Assembly: GCA_020629095.1 (NCBI GenBank)
Contig: JAHDDZ010000002.1
Location: forward strand, 22,845 to 36,248
Source of the DNA: Candidatus Altimarinota bacterium
GTDB lineage: Bacteria > Patescibacteriota > Gracilibacteria > UBA4473
DNA: 13,404 nt
Direction: 5' to 3'
This document shows positions 7,052 through 12,201 of the stretch, piece by piece. Each line of letters opens with the position of its first letter. Within the stretch, counting starts at the first letter, position 1. A program made the position numbers and the translations under genes. The notes under the pieces are model-generated. The model made no database searches. It was not told the origin of the DNA and saw only the letters and a program-made list of their open reading frames with translations.

Positions 7052-7120
7052 CTAAAAAGAGTTACCTGATTCCCTCCACATCCCCCATGCGCCGTCGTTG
7101 CCGTGTGTCATGTGTTTCAT
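7052..7120 (-). CDS. possible 22-residue upstream leader ORF
   Basis: An ATG at 7120 opens 22 codons (MKHMTHGNDGAWGMWRESG, then NSF) and ends at TAG 7054-7052. One base separates this stop from the ATG of the downstream gene (TAG-C-ATG), a spacing suited to translation re-initiation. The ATG lies about 27 bases after the expected start of the promoter at 7154-7181. No strong Shine-Dalgarno motif and no run of one amino acid that would suggest attenuation are visible. An ORF this short can arise by chance. Confidence 0.25.
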   Translation of the reverse strand: MKHMTHGNDGAWGMWRESGNSF

Positions 7121-7153
7121 TTACCGTGTGATTATGAAATGGAAACAATTACC

Positions 7154-7181
7154 ATTATACACTAAAACAGAAAAAATGCAA
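7154..7181 (-). promoter_or_regulatory. putative sigma-70-type promoter of the prepilin cluster
   Basis: On the minus strand TTGCAT (7181-7176) is followed after 16 bases by a perfect TATAAT (7159-7154). The expected start is near 7147, leaving an untranslated leader of about 97 bases before the gene at 7050, or about 27 before the possible leader ORF. The -35 box is the same hexamer as at the PBP gene. This is the best -10 match in the window. Confidence 0.5.
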
Positions 7182-7190
7182 GTAATGATG

Positions 7191-7204
7191 CTTTTCTAGA
7201 AAAG
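7191..7204. repeat. 14-bp perfect palindrome after purC
   Basis: CTTTTCTAGAAAAG reads the same on both strands and begins 2 bases beyond the purC stop. It could be a weak transcript-end hairpin for purC (5-bp stem, 4-base loop), or a protein-binding site upstream of the prepilin-cluster promoter. It lacks the GC-rich stem and adjoining T-run of a typical intrinsic terminator. Confidence 0.4.
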
Positions 7205-7206
7205 AC

Positions 7207-8205
7207 TTATGCCAAAAGGGACTGAACAGCAGCAGCAACACGTCCATTTGCATCAGTCTCATAGGGAATCTCAAAGGCATCTCCTGTGATTCGTTCATAC
7301 AAATCCATATATTTTAAACTGGCAGAAACTCGCAACTCGTCTGTCAAAAAGGCACTTCCGTCATATGTCTCTGGGTCGGCATGAATGTTAATTCCGTTTG
7401 CCACCAGTCCTCGTCGCACAAATTCTTTGTCGAGCATATCAGGCTCTTTACTACTGGCAAAGCGGCTTGCATAGCTGTCTGCTACCCAATATCGGCTGCT
7501 GTCAGGCGTGTGCACTTCGTCCACAACTATCAGTTTTCCGTCGGCGTCTATTCCCATTTCATACTTTGTATCTACCAAGATAAGCCCCCTCTCAGCCGCT
7601 ATTCGCTGCCCAGCAGTAAACATCTTTAGAGCGTATTCCTCAGCCAGGGCATATGTTTTTTCGTCCACTAAACCGTTTGAAATTATTTCTTCTCGACTAA
7701 TTGGCTTGTCGTGCTCTCCGCTGCCGAGCGCTGGCTTAGTTGTTGGCGTGATGAGGGGAGCCTCAAATGCCTGATTTTTTGCCATGCCAGCTGGCATTTC
7801 TATGCCGCAAATGACTCGATCGTGGTGCTGATAGGCATACCACGAAGATGTAGCAGTTGAACCCGTTAAGTGTCCTCGCACGACAAACTCAACCGGGAGC
7901 ACCTTGGCGCTTTTGGTAAGGCTAATCTGTGGGTCGGGCACACTGATGAGGTGATGGGGAATTATTGCTTTTAGCTTTTCAAACCACCAAGCAGCAATTT
8001 GGTTTAGCACCGCTCCCTTAAATGGAATTGTGCCGAGCACAAAATCAAACGCAGAAATGCGATCTGATGTAATAATTATCCGCTTTCCATCTTCTAAAAT
8101 GAGGCTCTCACGCACTTTTCCCTGTTGGTGTTTTGTTCCAGAGGGGGGCGTAAAATGGTCGAGTGTAGTCAATAAACTGGCGCGGACGATTGCTTCTCGG
8201 TTCAT
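7207..8205 (-). CDS. purC: phosphoribosylaminoimidazole-succinocarboxamide synthase (SAICAR synthetase)
   Basis: A 332-residue cytosolic enzyme that joins CAIR and aspartate using ATP to make SAICAR, a late step of purine synthesis. Visible family motifs are GKVRES (29-34, nucleotide-binding start), SDRISAFD (47-54), VVRGHLTGS (108-116), TKPALGSGEHDKPIS (156-170), the signature LVDTKYEMG (210-218) and VVDEVHTPDSSRYW (227-240). Its length fits the long, yeast Ade1-like form rather than the roughly 240-residue E. coli form. ATG 8205 is preferred over a TTG two codons earlier. No other pur gene is nearby, so it is not in a purine operon. The start codon overlaps a TTGACA box that may serve the divergent trmD. 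The enzyme looks complete. Confidence 0.96.
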   Translation of the reverse strand: MNREAIVRASLLTTLDHFTPPSGTKHQQGKVRESLILEDGKRIIITSDRISAFDFVLGTIPFKGAVLNQIAAWWFEKLKAIIPHHLISVPDPQISLTKSAKVLPVEFVVRGHLTGSTATSSWYAYQHHDRVICGIEMPAGMAKNQAFEAPLITPTTKPALGSGEHDKPISREEIISNGLVDEKTYALAEEYALKMFTAGQRIAAERGLILVDTKYEMGIDADGKLIVVDEVHTPDSSRYWVADSYASRFASSKEPDMLDKEFVRRGLVANGINIHADPETYDGSAFLTDELRVSASLKYMDLYERITGDAFEIPYETDANGRVAAAVQSLLA

Positions 8206-8233
8206 TGACAAGAGTATATAAAATAAATACTAA
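8205..8233 (+). promoter_or_regulatory. possible trmD promoter
   Basis: A perfect -35 consensus TTGACA lies at 8205-8210, on top of the purC start codon. A weak TACTAA (8228-8233) follows after 17 bases, or AATACT (8226-8231) after 15. The leader would be about 25 bases and include the Shine-Dalgarno motif of trmD. The -10 part is poor. Confidence 0.28.
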
Positions 8234-8241
8234 TAAGGCAA
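8213..8241 (-). promoter_or_regulatory. putative purC promoter, leaderless type
   Basis: On the minus strand TTGCCT (8241-8236) is followed after 17 bases by TATACT (8218-8213, 5 of 6). The -10 box ends 7 bases before ATG 8205, so the transcript is expected to start at the start codon. No Shine-Dalgarno motif precedes purC, in contrast to divergent trmD. Confidence 0.4.
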
Positions 8242-8254
8242 TAAACTCATAGAC

Positions 8255-8261
8255 AAGGTGA
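8255..8261 (+). promoter_or_regulatory. ribosome binding site of trmD
   Basis: AAGGTGA pairs with the 16S rRNA tail and sits 2 bases before ATG 8264. Because it covers the alternative GTG at 8258, it decides the start in favour of 8264. It is the clearest Shine-Dalgarno motif noticed at a start in the window. Confidence 0.6.
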
Positions 8262-8263
8262 TT

Positions 8264-8920
8264 ATGCGATTTGATATTTTGACCCTGTTCCCAGCTGCGT
8301 TTGACAGCTTTGTAACTACCTCAATAATTGCTCGGGCAATCAACGAAAAGCACATTGAGGTGCACACGCACAACATCCGTGACTGGGGCATGGGAAAGCA
8401 CCGACAGGTTGACGATGTGCCTTATGGCGGCGGCGCTGGCATGCTGCTGCGTCCAGAGCCGCTGTGGGGCGCCATTCACCACGTGAAAGGACTGGTTGCA
8501 GATGATGCTCCAGTTATTTATATGACTCCGCAGGGTGAGCCATTTGTGCAGCAAAGTGCCGAAAAAATGGCAAAGGCGCATACTCGAATCATCCTGCTTT
8601 GTGGGCACTATGAGGGCATTGATTACCGCATCAGGGAGTCATTGGTCGATGCTGAACTGCGCATTGGGAACTATGTTTTAACAGGCGGAGAGCTACCTGC
8701 ACAGATCATTATTGATGCAGTTTCACGGCTCAAAAAAGGCGTATTAGGCGACGATATGTCATCACATGAGGAGAGCTTTAGCCCAGCGCTAAAACGCAAA
8801 AAAGAGTATCCGCACTATACGCGCCCAGCTGAGTTTCAGGGCATGGTAGTGCCAGACGTGCTTATTTCTGGGCACCATGCAAATATTCAAAAATGGAGAG
8901 AGGAAAACTGCTCAGACTAA
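8264..8920 (+). CDS. trmD: tRNA (guanine-37-N1)-methyltransferase TrmD
   Basis: A 218-residue SPOUT methyltransferase that uses S-adenosylmethionine to make m1G37 next to the anticodon, preventing +1 frameshifting. Typical motifs are VDDVPYGGGAGM (49-60), MTPQG (87-91), LCGHYEGID (112-120), IGNYVLTGGELPA (134-146, trefoil-knot cofactor loop), YPHYTRP (182-188) and VPDVLISGHHANIQKWR (196-212). R155 matches the catalytic Arg154 of E. coli TrmD. The position of Asp169 is Glu170 here (HEESFS), and the following loop carries an extra basic KRKK. The C-terminus is about 37 residues shorter than in E. coli. ATG 8264 is chosen over GTG 8258 because AAGGTGA (8255-8261) is a good ribosome site for it and MRFDILTLFP is the usual start. 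The gene ends 4 bases from convergent VOC gene. Confidence 0.96.
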   Translation: MRFDILTLFPAAFDSFVTTSIIARAINEKHIEVHTHNIRDWGMGKHRQVDDVPYGGGAGMLLRPEPLWGAIHHVKGLVADDAPVIYMTPQGEPFVQQSAEKMAKAHTRIILLCGHYEGIDYRIRESLVDAELRIGNYVLTGGELPAQIIIDAVSRLKKGVLGDDMSSHEESFSPALKRKKEYPHYTRPAEFQGMVVPDVLISGHHANIQKWREENCSD

Positions 8921-8924
8921 TTTC

Positions 8925-9353
8925 TTACTGCTTCCAGCCAGTTGGGCTTCTGTCTTCTGCAAGTGCCAAAAAGGGGTTGTAGCAGATCTCCCATGCATTG
9001 TTTTCTGGGTCAACGACATAGCCACTATAGCCTCCCCAAAAGACCTCCTCTGGCGCCTTTGCTATGTTTGCGCCTTTTGCCTTAAGGTCGGCAAATGCGG
9101 CATCAACCTCTTCTTTTGACCGCATATTTAGAGCCATTGTAAAACCTTGAGCGTCTTTTGCCGAAGGCGAAATAGGCACCTCATCAGCTAGTTTATCAAT
9201 TGGGTAAAAGCTGAGCATCAGGTGCTGCAGCTGTAAAAAAGTGATATTTTCCTCTTCATTTGTTTTCTTCCATCCAAAAATATCCGCATACCATTTTGTC
9301 ATCTGATCGAGGTTTTTGACGCCTATTGTGATAATGCTTATCCGTGCATCCAT
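8925..9353 (-). CDS. VOC-superfamily (glyoxalase/bleomycin-resistance fold) protein
   Basis: A 142-residue small cytosolic protein made of two beta-alpha-beta-beta-beta modules. The first half begins ISIITIGVKNLDQMTKWYAD (5-24), the usual VOC opening strand and helix; the second half includes GFTMALNMRSKEEVDAAF. The conserved end reads VFWGGYSGYVVDPENNAWEI, with Glu in the place of the last metal ligand of this fold. It closely resembles a common bacterial subfamily annotated only as VOC family or glyoxalase-like. Its substrate is unknown, and glyoxalase I activity should not be assumed. It starts 19 bases downstream of the tRNA on the same strand, so the two are probably co-transcribed. It ends 4 bases from trmD, in convergent orientation. 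Confidence 0.88.
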   Translation of the reverse strand: MDARISIITIGVKNLDQMTKWYADIFGWKKTNEEENITFLQLQHLMLSFYPIDKLADEVPISPSAKDAQGFTMALNMRSKEEVDAAFADLKAKGANIAKAPEEVFWGGYSGYVVDPENNAWEICYNPFLALAEDRSPTGWKQ

Positions 9354-9372
9354 ATGCGTAAAAGTGAAGATG

Positions 9373-9449
9373 TGGTGGCACGAGGCGGACTTGAACCGCC
9401 GACCTCCGGGTTATGAATCCGACGCTCTAACCAGCTGAGCTACCGTGCC
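9373..9449 (-). tRNA. tRNA with anticodon CAT (elongator Met; Ile2 not excluded), CCA encoded
   Basis: A 77-base cloverleaf on the minus strand. Acceptor stem GGCACGG/TCGTGCC (with G7-U66), TA, D stem GCTC/GAGC, anticodon stem TCGGA/CCCGG with loop TTCATAA (anticodon CAT), variable AGGTC, T stem GGCGG/CCGCC with loop TTCAAGT, discriminator A73 and encoded CCA. The G1-C72 pair and the lack of three G-C pairs below the loop argue against initiator tRNA. The sequence alone does not settle methionine elongator versus the TilS-modified isoleucine tRNA that shares CAT. The innermost anticodon-stem position is an A31-C39 mismatch. Confidence 0.93.
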
Positions 9450-9458
9450 GCGCGCATT

Positions 9459-9486
9459 AGGCTACTGAAATATATTTCTCCGTCAA
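9459..9486 (-). promoter_or_regulatory. possible promoter of the tRNA and VOC gene
   Basis: On the minus strand TTGACG (9486-9481, 5 of 6) is followed after 16 bases by TAGCCT (9464-9459, weak). This would start transcription within a few bases of the tRNA 5' end at 9449. It stands back to back with the promoter of the split pheT pair. Confidence 0.25.
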
Positions 9487-9491
9487 CTGAT

Positions 9492-9519
9492 TTGCAGAGT
9501 TCCGCCCTTCGTATATACT
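9492..9519 (+). promoter_or_regulatory. putative promoter of the split pheT operon
   Basis: TTGCAG (9492-9497, weak) is followed after 16 bases by TATACT (9514-9519, 5 of 6). The leader would be about 18 bases before ATG 9544. No T-box-like leader or attenuator fits in this short space. Confidence 0.35.
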
Positions 9520-9543
9520 CACTTTTGATTAAATAAATACGAA

Positions 9544-9999
9544 ATGCTTCAGTGGTTCAAAAACTTATTTCAGACAGAAAAACAATGCTGCGGAGGCTGT
9601 TCGCACTCAGTTGACTTGGGTATAACTGATGCGCAAAAAGCCGCTTTGCAGCAGGTAGATGACAAAGTTGTGGTTGGTCGCATTCTTGAAATTACGCCTC
9701 ACCCAGACCCAAAAGTGACAAAAGTGCGAGTGACCCAAACGACTGTGGGCAGCGAAACAGCCCAGATTTTGTGCGGAGCTGAAAACATTGAAGTGGGCAT
9801 GACCGTGCCAGTAGCGATGGTAGGGGCTGATCTGGGAGGTGGATTTGTCATTGGAAAGCGGGCGATCCGTGGTGTTGAAAGCAGTGGAATGATTTGCTCT
9901 CAGGTCGAATTGGGACTTTCAGAAGATGATCAAGGAGGCATTTGGCCATTGCCAGAGGGGCTTTCATTGGGGGCGAAGCTAAAAGAACTAGCAGCATGA
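9544..9999 (+). CDS. free-standing EMAP/YtpR-type tRNA-binding OB-fold protein, probable detached PheT domain
   Basis: A 151-residue protein. Residues about 42-148 form a tRNA-binding OB domain of the EMAP-II/YtpR type (VVVGRILEITPHPDPKVTKV, ILCGAENI, GMICSQVELGL, ending with GGIWPLPE). This is the domain normally inserted near residue 40 of bacterial phenylalanyl-tRNA synthetase beta, where it helps hold the tRNA. Here it is its own gene, and the next gene, pheT, lacks it. The stop TGA and the pheT ATG overlap as ATGA (9996-9999), so translation is coupled and roughly 1:1 production is likely. A 41-residue N-terminal extension starts amphipathic (MLQWFKNLF) and contains CCGGCSH (C15, C16, C19), which could bind a metal. 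Alternatively it is an independent YtpR protein that merely sits beside pheT. Confidence 0.85.
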   Translation: MLQWFKNLFQTEKQCCGGCSHSVDLGITDAQKAALQQVDDKVVVGRILEITPHPDPKVTKVRVTQTTVGSETAQILCGAENIEVGMTVPVAMVGADLGGGFVIGKRAIRGVESSGMICSQVELGLSEDDQGGIWPLPEGLSLGAKLKELAA

Positions 10000-12077
10000 A
10001 GCTGAGTTATGCATGGCTGCAAGAGCACTTTTCGGCACAGCTGCCACCGGCAAATGCGCTGTCAGAGCTGATAACAAAGCACATTGCGGAGGTGGAGGGG
10101 GTGGAGGAAACAGCTCATCGATATGCCAACAAGATGGCAACTACAGATTTGCTCGGCATAGATTTGGGCTGGAAGTCAACAGAGCCAGTGCCAGCTGCTT
10201 CTGGGCAGTCACTTGAGGGCATTGTGGAGCTGGCTGACACGCTGATTGATATTGATAATAAGTCACTCACGCATCGACCCGACTTAATGGGGCACGTGGG
10301 TTTTTGCCGTGAATTGGGGGCATTGCTTGGGATTGATTGGAGCTGGCCCCCTCCCAATGTTTCTGTTTTAAGTGGGGTGGCATTTCCCGTTTCAGTGCAT
10401 ACAAATGCGTGTAATCGGTTTATGGCAGTTGAAATGAGTGGCGTAAAAGTGGAAGGATCCGCGCTGAAAACACAAGCTCGACTCGAGCACCTGGGAATCC
10501 GATCGATTAGTAACATAGTTGACATCACAAACCATGTTTTATTGGGCATTGGGCAGCCCATGCACGCCTTTGATGCAGACGTGATTCAAGGTGAAATTAT
10601 TGTGCGAAATGCTCAAAAAGGAGAAGAATTGATCGCGCTGGATGGGGAAACATATGCTCTGGAGCCGACTGATATGGTCATCGCCGATGCCGAAAAGGTA
10701 CTGAGCATTGCGGGTATTATGGGGGGCTTAGCAAGTGGCGTGACAAAAAAGACAACACGAATTGTTCTGGAGTGTGCAAATTTTGATGCAACGACTATCC
10801 GTAAGACAAGTGCGCGACTCGGGCTACGCAGCGAAAGTAGTATGAGGTATGAGAAGTCACTTGCACCAGAGCAGTGTCAGCAGGCTATATTGACCGCTAT
10901 TGAGTTGGTTTTGCAGTCGTGCCGATATGCACAGATGACAAGCGGCATCACCGATATTTTTCAAAATAAAACTCCGCAAACAAACATCCTCCTGCGCCCA
11001 GAGTGGCTCCGGCAGGTCACGGGGTTGTCTGTGCCAGATGCAGAAATTGAGAAGAAATTAATGCAGCTGGGGTTTTCGGTTGCCCTTTCTGGTAGCGAGT
11101 TTTCGGTTGATGTGCCGTGGTGGCGGGCAACAAAGGATATTGAGATTGAGGCGGATTTGGTGGAAGAAGTTGTGCGAATGTATGGACTTGATGCGATTGA
11201 GTCGTCTCTGCCAGAGCTGCAGACCTATATGCCGCTGCAAAATAGCACCCGGTCGTTTCAGCACAAGGCTAGAAATGTGCTTTCACAAAGCGGCTGGAAC
11301 GAGGTAATGCACTATAGTTTTCATGAGAAAACAGATGCTAAAAATGCTGTTTTAGTGCAAAATCCCCTCTCGGAAAACCAAATAGAAATGCGCACAAGTT
11401 TGCTGAAAAACATGCTGGCAGATGTCGAATCGTCACTGCGAACAGAGTCAAAAATACAGCTGTTTGAGCTTGGCCGGACATACATCGCGCCTGCACAGGA
11501 AACAGAAAAAATAGGGCTGTTGGTATGCAGTATGAGTGAGTCACCAGATGATCTTTTTTTTACAGTAAAAGCAGGTGTTGAGAGGCTTGGATGTATTTCG
11601 GTGAAAGGGGTAAATGAGTCACCAAACTGGGCGCATCCAAATAAAAATGGGGCTATTTTTAATGGTGAAATGGCTATTGGGCAGATTGGTGTCTTGCATC
11701 CAGCATTGTTGCCAGATGGGGCAAATGGGGCATATGCAGAAATCGAGATTCAGTCTTTGACAGCTACCTCATCAGTGACTTACATACCCGTTTCACCCTA
11801 TCCGTCTGTAAAGCGAGATATATCACTTTTAGTGCAGGAAAAGACGCCAGAGGGGGAAATCATGAATGCGATAAAGCAGGCATCTGCCGTGATTGAGTCG
11901 GTAGAGTGTCTTGACCGATATGCAGACGCGGCTGCGCTGGGTGGTGATACAAAAAGTTTGCATATGAGAATTATGTATCGAAGTGCAGAAAAGACGCTCA
12001 AAGACGCTGATATTGAGGCCGAAAACAAGGCTGTGGAGGATATTTTAAGAGAAAAATATAATGCAGAAATCCGATAA
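9996..12077 (+). CDS. pheT: phenylalanyl-tRNA synthetase beta subunit lacking the internal tRNA-binding domain
   Basis: A 693-residue beta subunit of the alpha2-beta2 enzyme that charges tRNA-Phe; beta proofreads mischarged Tyr and binds tRNA. Visible in order: B1 start MKLSYAWLQEHF (1-12); IDIDNKSLTHRPDLMGHVGF (84-103); the B3/B4 editing module with SNIVDITNHVLLGIGQPMHAFD (172-193), GIMGG (240-244) and TSARLGLRSESSMRYEKSL (271-289); the B5 region with WWRATKDIEIEADLVEEV (375-392); a catalytic-like fold (about 410-590); and a C-terminal anticodon-binding ferredoxin-like domain (about 600-693, YPSVKRDISLLV). About 100 residues shorter than E. coli PheT, which the absent EMAP insert accounts for. 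ATG 9996 is chosen because the frame is open earlier but family similarity starts here, and it overlaps the upstream stop. pheS is not in the window. Confidence 0.95.
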   Translation: MKLSYAWLQEHFSAQLPPANALSELITKHIAEVEGVEETAHRYANKMATTDLLGIDLGWKSTEPVPAASGQSLEGIVELADTLIDIDNKSLTHRPDLMGHVGFCRELGALLGIDWSWPPPNVSVLSGVAFPVSVHTNACNRFMAVEMSGVKVEGSALKTQARLEHLGIRSISNIVDITNHVLLGIGQPMHAFDADVIQGEIIVRNAQKGEELIALDGETYALEPTDMVIADAEKVLSIAGIMGGLASGVTKKTTRIVLECANFDATTIRKTSARLGLRSESSMRYEKSLAPEQCQQAILTAIELVLQSCRYAQMTSGITDIFQNKTPQTNILLRPEWLRQVTGLSVPDAEIEKKLMQLGFSVALSGSEFSVDVPWWRATKDIEIEADLVEEVVRMYGLDAIESSLPELQTYMPLQNSTRSFQHKARNVLSQSGWNEVMHYSFHEKTDAKNAVLVQNPLSENQIEMRTSLLKNMLADVESSLRTESKIQLFELGRTYIAPAQETEKIGLLVCSMSESPDDLFFTVKAGVERLGCISVKGVNESPNWAHPNKNGAIFNGEMAIGQIGVLHPALLPDGANGAYAEIEIQSLTATSSVTYIPVSPYPSVKRDISLLVQEKTPEGEIMNAIKQASAVIESVECLDRYADAAALGGDTKSLHMRIMYRSAEKTLKDADIEAENKAVEDILREKYNAEIR

Positions 12078-12201
12078 TTTTTTCACTCGATTTCGAAAAA
12101 AGTGGAGCATAAAGCGCATAATAAATAATAAAATTATGGGCCCTGCGATCAAGAGTGTCGCGCACACAGTGCGAAAATCAACCGACGAAGATGAAGAGTA
12201 A
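12061..12201 (+). CDS. possible 46-residue basic protein bridging pheT and the haloperoxidase-like gene
   Basis: ATG 12061 opens 46 codons ending at TAA 12199-12201. It overlaps the end of pheT by 17 bases and the start of the next gene by 11, filling the whole gap. The product is rich in Lys/Arg in its first 40 residues (FFTRFRKKWSIKRII, then NNKIMGPAIKSVAHTVRKS) and ends with the acidic DEDEE. No signal peptide or membrane helix is obvious; the middle could form an amphipathic helix. I do not recognise it. The chained overlaps suggest a real coupled gene, but no Shine-Dalgarno motif is visible and an ORF this size can be accidental. Confidence 0.35.
   Translation: MQKSDNFFTRFRKKWSIKRIINNKIMGPAIKSVAHTVRKSTDEDEE

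Noticed and set aside
8258..8263. GTG 8258 as the trmD start
   Set aside because: It is part of the AAGGTGA ribosome site that serves ATG 8264, and TrmD proteins usually begin with MRFDI-like sequence.
9060..9119. VOC protein as a glyoxalase I or bleomycin-resistance protein
   Set aside because: The full set of glyoxalase I metal ligands cannot be traced, and the subfamily it resembles has no known substrate. Only the fold is called.
10115..10561. 148-codon minus-strand frame inside pheT
   Set aside because: It is fully antisense to conserved B3/B4 sequence, with no domain.
12080..12106. Inverted repeat TTTTTTC ... GAAAAAA after the pheT stop as a terminator
   Set aside because: The stem is A/T only, with a 10-base loop and no following T-run, and it lies inside the possible 46-codon ORF.
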